A stretch of 64,000 bases of DNA from assembly GCA_038121105.1 (NCBI GenBank), contig JAYONB010000004.1, positions 62,001-126,000 on the forward strand. The letters run 5' to 3'. A program made the position numbers and the translations under genes. The notes under the pieces were generated by a model. The model was not told the DNA's origin. It ran no database searches and saw nothing but the letters and a program-made list of their open reading frames with translations. This DNA comes from CALJDF01 sp038121105. GTDB taxonomy: Bacteria > Pseudomonadota > Alphaproteobacteria > SHVP01. This document shows, in pieces, positions 1 to 8,607 of the stretch (positions within the stretch are counted from its first letter, which is position 1; the number at the start of each line of letters is the position of its first letter).

Positions 1-2
1 AC

Positions 3-671
3 GTTTTTCTGGTGATCTTCCTCGCGGCGATCGGCGCTTTTACGTTCTACCTCGGGGCCTTCTTCTCGCGGGGCCAGGCGGATTTGCAACCCTTCTTCAG
101 CTTTCACCCCTGGCTCTACCTGTTCTTGATCCCGGCGATCGGGATGCGGCTCTGGGCCGAAGAGCGCAAGACCGGGACGATCGAGCTGTTGCTGACGCTG
201 CCGGTGTCGACCTTCCAGGTCGTGTTCGGCAAGTTCTTGGCGGCCTGGTTGTTCACGCTGCTCGCCCTATTGCTGACCTTTCCGATTTGGATCACGGTGA
301 ATGTTTTGGGCGATCCCGACAACGGGGTCGTGGTGGCGAGCTACGTCGGGTCTTGGCTGATGGCGGGCGCGTTCCTGGCGCTGGTCGCATGTCTTTCGGC
401 GCTGACCAAGAATCAGATCATTGCGTTTATCGTCGGTTCGGCGGTGAGTTTTCTGTTCTTGATGGCGGGGCTCGACATCGTGCTCGGCGCGTTTCGCGCG
501 TGGGCGCCGGATTGGGTTGTCGACGTCGTGGCGTCGCTGAGTTTTCTCACCAACTTCCAACTCATCTCCAAGGGCGTGATCGATCTGCGCGAGATCGTGT
601 TCTTCGTTTCCATGATTGGCATTTTCCTGTTTGCCAATACCGCCATCGTCGATCTCAAGAAGTCGGCCTGA
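3..671 (+). CDS. ABC-2 type permease, GldF-like (5' end outside window)
   Basis: C-terminal part of an ABC transporter permease of the GldF kind. The frame is open to the left edge, and the first in-window start (GTG at 12) lies inside a membrane segment, so the real start is upstream. About six hydrophobic segments are visible. The cytoplasmic loop EERKTGTIELLLTLPVS is the hallmark of ABC-2 permeases related to GldF and NosY. The stop lies 2 bases before the GldG-like gene. In many proteobacteria an ATPase, this permease, a GldG-like protein and a DUF4340 protein form one locus; the ATPase gene would be expected just upstream. The substrate is unknown, and gliding should not be assumed outside Bacteroidetes. 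Confidence 0.85.
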   Translation, partial: VFLVIFLAAIGAFTFYLGAFFSRGQADLQPFFSFHPWLYLFLIPAIGMRLWAEERKTGTIELLLTLPVSTFQVVFGKFLAAWLFTLLALLLTFPIWITVNVLGDPDNGVVVASYVGSWLMAGAFLALVACLSALTKNQIIAFIVGSAVSFLFLMAGLDIVLGAFRAWAPDWVVDVVASLSFLTNFQLISKGVIDLREIVFFVSMIGIFLFANTAIVDLKKSA

Positions 672-673
672 CT

Positions 674-2620
674 ATGTCGAACGAAAGCAAATCCGCATTT
701 CGGTTGGACCGCAGCACGATCGCGATCGTTTCGATCGTTCTGGCGATTGTGCTGTTCTTGTCGATCAACATCATCTCCAATGCGGTGTTCCGCAGCGCGC
801 AGCTCGATCTGACGCAAGACGCATTGTTTACGGTGTCCGACGGTACGCGGGAAATCCTCAGTTCGTTGGACGAGCCGGTCACGCTGAAGTTCTATCGCTC
901 GGAGTTGGTGCAGCAGATCCCGACTCTTGCGGCCTATGCCACGCGGGTCGAGGAGTTGTTGGAACGCTACGCGGATCTGGCCGGCGATAAGGTCAAGCTG
1001 GAGAAATTCGCGCCCGAGCAGTTCTCGGTCGAAGAGGATCAGGCTGTCGGATTCGGCATTCAGGGCGTTCCGGTCAGCGCCGCGGGCGAGGTGATGTATT
1101 TCGGCTTGGCCGGCACTAATTCGACCGACGACGAAGACATCATCCCGTTCTTCACACCGAGCCGCGAAGCGTTTCTCGAATACGACCTTTCGAAGCTGGT
1201 ATTCAACCTATCCAAACCCGGCAAGACAGTGGTGGCGATGATTTCGTCGCTTCCCATTGCGGCCGATCAGGCACGGCGGTTCGCCCCCTGGGTGGCCTAC
1301 GAACAGGCGCAGCAGTTCTTCGACATCCGGATCATTGGCGGCAACGTCAAGCGGATCAGTGACGAAACCGATTTGGTTCTCTTGGTGCAGCCGACGTCGT
1401 TGAGCCAGACCACGATGTATGCCATCGACCAGTTCGTGATGCGCGGCGGCAAAGCTTTGATCTTTGCGGACCCGCATGTCGAGGTGAACCCGCCGCCGCA
1501 GCAACAGCAGGGCCAGCCCTATACGCCGCCGCGCGGCCACGCGCTGGGTCCCCTGCTTGATGCCTGGGGCATCGAGGCTAGTCCGGATGGCGTTGTCGGC
1601 GATCGCATTTCGGCGCAACGCGTTGCGGCATTGTCCGGTGGACGTCGTGTCGTCACCGAGTACCTGCCATGGATGTCGTTGGGGCCGGTGAGCATCAATC
1701 GCGAAGATGTGGTGACGCGCGATCTCGAACGCATCAATCTGATCGCGGCCGGGCGGGTCGGGGTGAAAGAGGGGGCGTCGTTGACGATGACGCCGCTGCT
1801 GTTCTCCAGCGAACAATCGCAAGTGCTCGATCTGGAGGCCATTCGGCCTAACCCGAACCCCATCCAAATCCTGACCGACTTCCAGGCCTCGGGCGAGGTG
1901 CTGACCATGGCGGGTCGGTTCACCGGACCGGCGAAATCGGCCTTCCCCGACGGCCCGCCCCCGCGCGAGGACAGTCGGACCGAAACCGGCCCTGACCCCG
2001 AGCTCGTCGCCGAACACCTTGGCGAGTCCGATGGCCCGATCAACGCGATCGTCGTTGCGGATGCGGACCTTCTTGCCGATCAGATCTGGATGCAGGGTGG
2101 CGGCGGCAGTCAGGCGGTCCCGGTGGCGCAGAACGGCGATCTTTTCGTCAACATGCTGGACAACCTCGCGGGGTCGGCAAGCCTCATCGGGTTGCGCGGT
2201 CGTGGTTTGTCGACGCGGCCCTTCACGCTGGTTGACGATATTCGTCGCGACTCCGAACTGCAGTTCCGGTCCAAGGAACGCGACCTATTGCAGAACATCG
2301 AAGACAGCCAGCGCCGCATCGCAGACCTTCAGCAAACGGACGAAGGGCAGTTCATTCTGTCCGCCGAACAACAAAAGACGATCAGCGACCTGCGGCGCGA
2401 CATCGTCCGCAAGCGGGCCGAACTGCGCGAGGTTCAGCATGCCTTGCAAGAAGATATCGACCGCCTCGATGCGACGCTCAAGGTGATCAACATTGGCGCG
2501 ATCCCGCTTTTGATCGCATTGGTGGCCCTCGTGCTGTTCTTCGCGCGGCGCGTTCGGTTTGGCCACCGGATCCGCAGTACGCGCGGCGAACTGGCGGTGA
2601 CCGGAGGGCGCGAATCATGA
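674..2620 (+). CDS. GldG-like ABC transporter auxiliary protein
   Basis: A 648-residue protein starting at ATG 674, two bases after the permease stop; a longer upstream frame only overlaps the permease gene. It has an N-terminal membrane anchor at about residues 15-35, a large extracytoplasmic region of the GldG/ABC_transp_aux type, a predicted coiled coil at about 530-603 (rich in E, R, Q, L) and a C-terminal membrane segment followed by a basic tail. Proteins of this type sit with GldF-like permeases and are thought to form the periplasmic part of the transporter. It overlaps the next gene by 4 bases (ATGA), so the three genes form one operon. Confidence 0.85.
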   Translation: MSNESKSAFRLDRSTIAIVSIVLAIVLFLSINIISNAVFRSAQLDLTQDALFTVSDGTREILSSLDEPVTLKFYRSELVQQIPTLAAYATRVEELLERYADLAGDKVKLEKFAPEQFSVEEDQAVGFGIQGVPVSAAGEVMYFGLAGTNSTDDEDIIPFFTPSREAFLEYDLSKLVFNLSKPGKTVVAMISSLPIAADQARRFAPWVAYEQAQQFFDIRIIGGNVKRISDETDLVLLVQPTSLSQTTMYAIDQFVMRGGKALIFADPHVEVNPPPQQQQGQPYTPPRGHALGPLLDAWGIEASPDGVVGDRISAQRVAALSGGRRVVTEYLPWMSLGPVSINREDVVTRDLERINLIAAGRVGVKEGASLTMTPLLFSSEQSQVLDLEAIRPNPNPIQILTDFQASGEVLTMAGRFTGPAKSAFPDGPPPREDSRTETGPDPELVAEHLGESDGPINAIVVADADLLADQIWMQGGGGSQAVPVAQNGDLFVNMLDNLAGSASLIGLRGRGLSTRPFTLVDDIRRDSELQFRSKERDLLQNIEDSQRRIADLQQTDEGQFILSAEQQKTISDLRRDIVRKRAELREVQHALQEDIDRLDATLKVINIGAIPLLIALVALVLFFARRVRFGHRIRSTRGELAVTGGRES

Positions 2621-3708
2621 TGACGATGCGATCTTTCCTCGTCTTGGCGGGATTGACGGGCGTTGCCCTGGTCGCCGCGATTTTCGTGTTGGCCTGGGAC
2701 TCGACGCCCGCGACCGTGGTCGGCGATCGCGAGCCGGCCTTTCCGGAGCTCGTCAAGCGGATCAACGATGTCGGGGCGATCGAAATCACGACGGGCGCCC
2801 ACCGCTTTACGGTGACCGGAGAGGGCGACGACTGGGGCATCGAAGAAAAGAACGGCTATGCGGTCAAACGCGAGACGGTTCGAAACTTCGTTCTCGAGAT
2901 CGCAAACTTGCGCTTGGTCGAAGGCAAAACGGCGATTCCCGATCGCTACACCCACCTGCAGGTCGAAGACCCGGAAGCCGAGGAGTCGCAGTCCCGTGGG
3001 ATTCGAATCCTGGCCGACGACGGCGAACTCTTGGGGGCCGGCGTGATCGGACGGCGCAAGTTCTTCCTTTATGTGGACGGTCGCGGCGGGACCTACCTAC
3101 GGCGCGAAGGTGAAGCCCGCGCCTGGCTTGCCGAAGGCGAGGTCAATTTCGGACGTATCCCGTCGGACTGGCTGGATCGTCAAGTTTTCGAACTCGATCC
3201 CAAACAGGTCAAGCGATACACCATCAGGCACCCCAACGGCGACGAGGTGATTGGCGAGCGGGTAACGGCCGGCGAGAAAGTCGAAATCGTCGGTCTGCCG
3301 GATGATCGCGAATATAAGACCGACAATGAGGCGGATCGCTTGGCGCTGGTGGTCGAGCGTTTCGAATTTGCCGATGTCGAGCCGGCACCGCATCAAGATT
3401 TCGAGCGTACCGACGTACCCAAGCACGTGACGACGTACGAGTTCTTCAACGGTTTGGTCGTAACGTTCGAGGTGTTGACCCTGCCCAAGCCTGAAGACGC
3501 CAGTCGTTTCGACGAACCGCCGCGCTGGGCGCGGGTGAGCGTCGAGGTCGCCGCGGATGCGCCCGAAGACGGTCGCGCCGAGGCCACGCAACAGGCGCTG
3601 GCGATCGGGCAGATGGTCAAGGGCTGGGACTACCACCTCGAAGAACTCGACGGCTTGCGGACGACCAAGCCCTTGGAAGACATGCTGAAGCCTACCGAAG
3701 ACTCCTGA
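2617..3708 (+). CDS. DUF4340 domain-containing protein
   Basis: A 363-residue protein whose start overlaps the preceding stop by four bases. One N-terminal membrane segment (about residues 6-25) is followed by a mostly beta-rich periplasmic domain of the DUF4340 type, with short tracts such as IEITTGAHRFTV and WGIEEKNGYAVKRETV that recur in this family. DUF4340 proteins regularly follow GldG-like genes and are presumed to be a periplasmic component of the same exporter. The biochemical role is unknown. The operon seems to end here; the next gene starts 86 bases downstream. Confidence 0.82.
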   Translation: MMTMRSFLVLAGLTGVALVAAIFVLAWDSTPATVVGDREPAFPELVKRINDVGAIEITTGAHRFTVTGEGDDWGIEEKNGYAVKRETVRNFVLEIANLRLVEGKTAIPDRYTHLQVEDPEAEESQSRGIRILADDGELLGAGVIGRRKFFLYVDGRGGTYLRREGEARAWLAEGEVNFGRIPSDWLDRQVFELDPKQVKRYTIRHPNGDEVIGERVTAGEKVEIVGLPDDREYKTDNEADRLALVVERFEFADVEPAPHQDFERTDVPKHVTTYEFFNGLVVTFEVLTLPKPEDASRFDEPPRWARVSVEVAADAPEDGRAEATQQALAIGQMVKGWDYHLEELDGLRTTKPLEDMLKPTEDS

Positions 3709-3794
3709 TCGGCGACCACCCCGCGCTGCCTGAGGCGGCGTTTCCTTCATACATCGGCTTGCGCTTACCTGCGTGACAGGTGACTCTCGGCGTT

Positions 3795-4949
3795 ATGGGT
3801 CCGCTCGCAGGGATACGTATCATCGAGGTTGCCGGCATCGGCCCGGCACCCTATTGCGCGATGGTTCTGGCCGACCTGGGTGCAACCATTGTTCGTGTCG
3901 ACCGGCCCGGCGGTTCCGATCTGGGGGTGCCGATCCCGCCATCGTTGGAGCTATTGAACCGCGGGCGGCCGTCGATCGCCGTCGATCTCAAGAAACCCGG
4001 CGCGGCCGAGGTTGTCTTACGGTTGTTGGACGACGCCGACGGCCTCATCGAGGGGATGCGACCGGGGGTCATGGAACGCTTGGGCCTTGGCCCGGATGTC
4101 TGTTTGGCGCGCAACCCGCGCTTGGCCTACGGGCGCGTGACCGGGTGGGGCCAGGATGGGCCGCGGGCAGCGACCGCGGGGCACGACATCAACTACATCG
4201 CAGTGGCCGGTGCGCTGAGCGGGATCGGCCGACCTGGTGCATCGCCCGTGCCGCCGCTGAACCTGATCGGCGATTACGGTGGTGGCGCCATGTACCTGGC
4301 GGTCGGGATGTTGGCCGCGATCTTGTCGGCGAGGACAACCGGCGTCGGGCAGGTGGTCGATACGGCGATGGTCGACGGCGCGGCGCAATTGATGACCATG
4401 TTTCATGCCCTCGCGGCGGCCGGTCAGTGGCCTGGTGGGCGAGGCGAAAACCTGTTGGATGGCGGCGCGCCGTTCTACGACACCTACGAAACCAGCGATG
4501 GCGGCTACGTCGCGGTCGGGGCGATCGAGGCGAAGTTCTATGCGCAGTTGCTCGACGGATTGGGGCTCGATCCGGCGACGTTGCCGGATCAGAACGATCG
4601 AGCGTCGTGGCCCGCTTTGCGCGAGCGTTTCGCGGCGGCGTTTCGTACGCGGACGCGCGACGCATGGGCGGCTGCGTTCGCCGATAGCGATGCCTGTGTC
4701 ACCCCGGTTCTAGAGCGGACCGAGGTCGCCGACGACCCGCACCTAGCGGCGCGAGCGGTAATGATCGACATCGCCGGTATCCGACAGCCCGCGCCGGCAC
4801 CGCGTTTTAGCGCAACGCCTGCCGCGACCCCAACCGCGCCCGTGGCGCCAGGGGCCAGTACGCGGGACGTCTTGGGTGGGGCCGGGTTCACGGCGGACGA
4901 GATCGATGGATTGATTGCTGAAGAGCTGGTCTTTGAGGGCGCGTCATGA
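3795..4949 (+). CDS. alpha-methylacyl-CoA racemase (CaiB/BaiF family)
   Basis: A class III CoA-transferase-fold enzyme of the racemase branch, which interconverts (R)- and (S)-2-methylacyl-CoA so that branched acyl chains can enter beta-oxidation. The start ATG 3795 gives the usual MGPLAGIRIIEV opening; GTG 3780 in frame is an alternative. Numbered from 3795, His130 (in GHDINYIA), Asp160 (in NLIGDYGGG) and the Glu in APFYDTYETSDG match the catalytic His, Asp and Glu of mycobacterial MCR, which separates it from true CoA transferases. Length (384 residues) is normal. Its ATGA overlap with lutA makes it the first gene of an unusual racemase-lut operon. Confidence 0.88.
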   Translation: MGPLAGIRIIEVAGIGPAPYCAMVLADLGATIVRVDRPGGSDLGVPIPPSLELLNRGRPSIAVDLKKPGAAEVVLRLLDDADGLIEGMRPGVMERLGLGPDVCLARNPRLAYGRVTGWGQDGPRAATAGHDINYIAVAGALSGIGRPGASPVPPLNLIGDYGGGAMYLAVGMLAAILSARTTGVGQVVDTAMVDGAAQLMTMFHALAAAGQWPGGRGENLLDGGAPFYDTYETSDGGYVAVGAIEAKFYAQLLDGLGLDPATLPDQNDRASWPALRERFAAAFRTRTRDAWAAAFADSDACVTPVLERTEVADDPHLAARAVMIDIAGIRQPAPAPRFSATPAATPTAPVAPGASTRDVLGGAGFTADEIDGLIAEELVFEGAS

Positions 4950-5704
4950 GTGCAGGGCCGCGCGTCGGGCTTTTTGTGACCTGTCTGGTCGATTTGTTTC
5001 GTCCCACGGTCGGGTTTGCCGCGGTCAAACTGCTGGAAGATGCCGGATGTTCGGTCGAGGTGCCGACGGCGCAAACCTGTTGCGGGCAGCCCGCTTACAA
5101 TGCCGGCGATCGGCGCGATGCCCGGGCGATCGCAGCAAACGTCCTGCGGGCCTTTGAAGGCTTTGAATATGTCGTGGCGCCTTCGGGGTCGTGCGCCGGC
5201 ATGATCAAGCGGCATTATCCGCAATTGTTTGCCGACGATCCCGTTCTTGGGTTGGCGGCCCAGGCATTGGCGGCGCGGACCTGGGAGCTGACGGCTTTTC
5301 TCGTCGACGTGCTGAAGGTGTCGGGGCTGGCCGCCCGGTACGACGGGACCGTGGCGTATCACGATTCGTGCTCGTCGTTGCGCGAGATGAACGTGCGCGA
5401 CCAGCCACGCGCGCTGTTGGCGCAAGTCGACGGCGTCGAGCTTACCGATATCCCGGATGGCGAGGCGTGTTGCGGTTTCGGCGGAACGTTTGCGGTGAAA
5501 TACGGCGATATCTCGGCGCAGATCGTCGGCAAGAAGGCGGCCAATGTGGCGCGTACCGGCGCCGATACGCTGGTCGCCGGCGACCTCGGATGCTTGTTCA
5601 ACATTGCGGGCAAGCTCCATCGCGAGGGCGCGACCGTGAAGGTACGGCATGTTGCGGAAATTCTCGCCGGCATGACTGACGATCCGCCCATCGGCGAGGC
5701 CTGA
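4946..5704 (+). CDS. lutA: LutA-type (Fe-S)-binding oxidoreductase subunit
   Basis: A 252-residue member of the LutA/LldE/GlpC-type CCG-domain proteins, one subunit of the LutABC complex that oxidises L-lactate to pyruvate. It carries two CCG modules: TCCGQPAYN at about residues 44-52 and ACCGFGGTF near 172. In related heterodisulfide-reductase-type proteins such motifs bind a noncubane Fe-S cluster. The start overlaps the racemase stop by four bases, and lutB begins 5 bases after this stop. Length and gene order (A-B-C) match canonical lut operons. No LutR-type regulator or lactate permease gene is seen nearby. Confidence 0.9.
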   Translation: MSAGPRVGLFVTCLVDLFRPTVGFAAVKLLEDAGCSVEVPTAQTCCGQPAYNAGDRRDARAIAANVLRAFEGFEYVVAPSGSCAGMIKRHYPQLFADDPVLGLAAQALAARTWELTAFLVDVLKVSGLAARYDGTVAYHDSCSSLREMNVRDQPRALLAQVDGVELTDIPDGEACCGFGGTFAVKYGDISAQIVGKKAANVARTGADTLVAGDLGCLFNIAGKLHREGATVKVRHVAEILAGMTDDPPIGEA

Positions 5705-5709
5705 ACCCG

Positions 5710-7134
5710 ATGCGGCCGACCAGCGCGCGGTTCCACGACAACGTCGACAAGGCCTTGCACGATGCGGATTTGCAGACCGCGTTGCACCGCGTCGACAAGA
5801 ACTTCACGTCGCGGCGCACGGCGGCGGTCACGGCGATGCCGGAGTTCGAAGCCCTGCGCGATGAGGCGGTGCGGATAAAGAATCACACGTTGGACCATCT
5901 CGATCTCTATTTGGAGAAATTCGAGGAAAACGTGACGGCCACGGGTGGGCACGTCCATTGGGCGGCGACGCCCGAGGACGCGCGGCGGATCATCCTCGAT
6001 CTTTGCCAAGCGGCGGGCGCGCGCACGGTGACCAAAGGCAAATCGATGATTGCCGAGGAGGTGGCCCTCAATCCGTTTCTTGAGGCGCACGGCATTACGC
6101 CGGTCGAAACCGACCTGGGCGAATACATCATCCAGCTGGCAGACGAGCCGCCATCGCACATCATCGGGCCGGCCATTCACAAGACCAAAGAGCAGGTCTC
6201 CGACTTGTTCGTGGCGCACCATGCCAAACTCGGGAAGTCCGAGCGGTTGACCGAAGGCGAAGATCTCGTGGCGGAGGCCCGCGAGGTGCTGCGGCCGCGA
6301 TATCTAGAGGCCGATGTCGGGATCACCGGCGCGAACTTCTTGATCGCCGAAACCGGCACCTCGGTAATCGTGACCAACGAAGGCAATGGCGATCTGACCC
6401 AGCAGCTGCCGCGCACCCATATCGTGATCGCGAGCTTGGAGAAGGTGGTGCCGACGTTGGAGGACGCCTCGACCATCTTGCGCGTGCTGGTGCGCTCGGC
6501 GACCGGTCAGCAAATGTCGGTCTACACAACGTTTTCGACCGGGCCGCGTCGGGCCGAGGATCCCGACGGGCCGGACGCCTATCACGTGGTGTTGCTCGAT
6601 AACGGGCGCAGCAAGCTATTGGGCAACGCGTTTCGCGACATCTTGCGCTGTATTCGTTGCGGCGCGTGTTTCAATCATTGTCCGGTCTACGCGTCGATCG
6701 GGGGGCATGCCTATGGCTGGGTCTATTCCGGGCCGATGGGGGCGGTGCTGACGCCGACGATGATCGGCATCGAAGAAGCGCATCACCTCCCGAACGCGAC
6801 GCCGTTTTGCGGGCGATGCGAGGCGGTATGCCCGATGCGGATTCCGTTGCCCAAGATGATGCGACATTGGCGCGAGCAGGCCTTCGATAGGAAGCTCGAA
6901 CCCGCCCGCCAGCGGTTGGCGTTGCGGGTCTGGGCGTGGCTAGCGCGCCGCCCGGCGCTTTATCGGCGACTAAGCGGGATGGCGGTGCGTTATCTGGCGT
7001 GGCGCGGTCGCCCGTTGGGACGGCTACGCGATCTGCCGTTCGCGGAAGGATGGACGGCGGCCCGCGATCTGCCGGCGCCGCAGGGTCGCACGTTCAGCGC
7101 CCAATGGGCGCAGCGGCGGCGGGGGAACACGTGA
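5710..7134 (+). CDS. lutB: LutB-type iron-sulfur protein
   Basis: A 474-residue LutB/YkgF family protein, the electron-transfer subunit of the LutABC lactate-oxidising complex. The N-terminal two thirds form the LUD domain; within it GITGANFLIAETGTSVIVTN is very typical. The C-terminal part has two 4Fe-4S motifs, CIRCGACFNHCP and CGRCEAVCPMRIP, followed by a PLPKMMRHWR tract characteristic of the family. ATG 5710 gives a standard N-terminus. It ends in a GTGA overlap with lutC, so translation of the two is coupled. Confidence 0.92.
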   Translation: MRPTSARFHDNVDKALHDADLQTALHRVDKNFTSRRTAAVTAMPEFEALRDEAVRIKNHTLDHLDLYLEKFEENVTATGGHVHWAATPEDARRIILDLCQAAGARTVTKGKSMIAEEVALNPFLEAHGITPVETDLGEYIIQLADEPPSHIIGPAIHKTKEQVSDLFVAHHAKLGKSERLTEGEDLVAEAREVLRPRYLEADVGITGANFLIAETGTSVIVTNEGNGDLTQQLPRTHIVIASLEKVVPTLEDASTILRVLVRSATGQQMSVYTTFSTGPRRAEDPDGPDAYHVVLLDNGRSKLLGNAFRDILRCIRCGACFNHCPVYASIGGHAYGWVYSGPMGAVLTPTMIGIEEAHHLPNATPFCGRCEAVCPMRIPLPKMMRHWREQAFDRKLEPARQRLALRVWAWLARRPALYRRLSGMAVRYLAWRGRPLGRLRDLPFAEGWTAARDLPAPQGRTFSAQWAQRRRGNT

Positions 7135-7951
7135 GCGGCCGCGACGCGATCTTGGGGGCCATTCGTAGCGCGCTGGGCGCGCGCGACGATGACGCGGCGC
7201 GGGCGACCGTGGAGGCGCGAGTGCGGGCCCATCCGCGCAACTTGGTGCCCNNNNNNNNNNNNNNNNNNNNNNNNNNNNNNNNNNNNNNNNNNNNNNNNNN
7301 NNNNNNNNNNNNNNNNNNNNNNNNNNNNNNNNNNNNNNNNNNNNNNNNNNGGCGCGGGCGACCGTGGAGGCGCGAGTGCGGGCCCATCCGCGCAACTTGG
7401 TGCCCGACCGCACCGCGGTGAGCGATACCGCGCGGGAGGCCATGTTCGTATCGCAGATCGAGGCGACGCACGCGAGCGTCGCAAGGGTGGCGGGCGACGG
7501 CGACGTGCCGGCGGCGGTGGCGGCCTACTTGGCGCAACACAACTTGCCGGCGGCGGCGACTCTGGCGCCCGATGTTGCGGGCCTGGATTGGGCGTCTCAG
7601 CCGATGCTCGAGACCCGCGTCGGGGTGCCGGTGGAAAGCGATCAGGTCGGCGTGACGGCGGCCTTCGCCGCGATCGCCGAGACCGGGACGTTGATGCTGA
7701 CGTCCGGCGCCGACAGTCCGATGACGTTGAACCTGCTGCCCGACAATCACGTCGTGGTGCTGCGCCGCCGGCAGATCACCGGATCGCTGGAAGATGCGTG
7801 GGACCGGTTGCGCGATCACCACGGTGACGCGGGTATGCCGCGCACCGCGATGTTCGTGTCGGGGCCGTCGTCGACCGCGGACATCGAGCTGACGTTGTAT
7901 CTCGGTGCCCACGGTCCGCGACGACTACACATCGTCTTGGTCGAGGACTGA
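7131..7951 (+). CDS. lutC: LutC-type LUD domain protein (interrupted by scaffold gap)
   Basis: A LutC/YkgG family protein, third subunit of the lactate-oxidising complex, beginning at GTG 7131 inside the end of lutB. The scaffold gap at 7251-7350 breaks the frame as written. However, the 55 bases before the gap are repeated exactly after it, and removing 7251-7405 restores one continuous 221-residue frame (ARVRAHPRNLVP then DRTAVSDTAREAM). That is a normal length for LutC. The C-terminal half keeps the LUD core, with AFAAIAETGTLML and the closing HIVLVED. I treat the gene as intact, with the gap as an assembly artefact. Confidence 0.88.
7196..7405. repeat. 55-bp exact duplication flanking the N gap (assembly overlap)
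   Basis: Bases 7196-7250 and 7351-7405 are identical. They flank the run of N exactly, so the last 55 bases of the left contig equal the first 55 of the right contig. This is the signature of two contigs that overlap by a k-mer but were scaffolded with a fixed 100-N spacer. Confidence 0.93.
7251..7350. other. scaffold gap, 100 N
   Basis: Exactly 100 undetermined bases within lutC. The round size is the usual placeholder for a gap of unknown length. Reading-frame restoration on collapsing the flanking duplicates suggests that no sequence is missing. Confidence 0.97.
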
Positions 7952-7954
7952 GTC

Positions 7955-8395
7955 CTAGAGCGACAAGACCAAGTGCGGTCGACCGTCCGAGGTTTTCTCG
8001 GCCGTGACGCCGCGCCGGTCGATGGTGGCCGAAACGCGGTGTCGGAATGCGGAGAAACTCTCGAAGGTGACGACGTCGACCGGCTCTTCGAACGCCAAGG
8101 TAATGCGATAGTGGTTGCCGTCGTCCATAGCGCGCACCGCGATGACCTCGCCGTCGAACGCCTGCCCGAGATAACGACCGCCAACCCGTTGGCCCAGCGC
8201 GACCGGCGGGGGTGGCGGTTGGTTGCCGATCGCGGCGTGCAAGGTGTTCCAGTCTTTGTAGCCGTATTGGTGCGCCATCAATTCGAAGGCGCGGGCGTGG
8301 TTGACCGGCGTACCGCCGGCATCGAGTTCATGGCGCAGGCGTTTGGCTTGCGCTTTAAGTTCGTCGAGCGATGGAAGGGACGTGTGTCCGACCAT
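7955..8395 (-). CDS. Glyoxalase_8-like small protein
   Basis: A 146-residue protein. Residues about 6-55 (LPSLDELKAQAKRLRHEL, then NHARAFELMAHQYGYKDWN) match the short helical domain often annotated as a glyoxalase-related N-terminal domain (Glyoxalase_8 type). The rest looks like a small beta domain after a run of five prolines. No metal-binding glyoxalase core follows, so an enzymatic glyoxalase role is unlikely. ATG 8395 is chosen because a GAGG lies about 7 bases upstream; longer starts exist up to 8458. It converges on lutC with 3 bases between the stops. Function unknown. Confidence 0.7.
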   Translation of the reverse strand: MVGHTSLPSLDELKAQAKRLRHELDAGGTPVNHARAFELMAHQYGYKDWNTLHAAIGNQPPPPPVALGQRVGGRYLGQAFDGEVIAVRAMDDGNHYRITLAFEEPVDVVTFESFSAFRHRVSATIDRRGVTAEKTSDGRPHLVLSL

Positions 8396-8607
8396 GACAT
8401 GCCTCACATGTGTCTGCATGCGTGGTGAGATGGGGCTCGCGTTGCCATCGGTCCGCATGACACAGGGGGCGGATCGGAGGTCGATCGAAGGACTTCACCA
8501 TGGCTTGCGCCTGCGAGCGGCCGGGGCCTTCACCCGTCGCGGTGGCTTAGGTAGGTGACAGACCGCACGATGTCAATGGCAGCCGATGTCCGTCTCGGCG
8601 CCCGCGA

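Noticed and set aside
1208..2017. Long minus-strand open frame across the GldG-like gene
   Set aside because: It lies wholly inside a well-supported gene, has arginine- and histidine-rich low-quality translation and no domain; it is a GC-driven shadow.
2995..3015. tRNA-like GGATTCGAATCC stretch
   Set aside because: It lies inside the DUF4340 gene and no cloverleaf can be drawn around it.
7024..7443. Minus-strand frames running through the N gap
   Set aside because: They are mostly unknown residues and depend on the artificial 100-N spacer.
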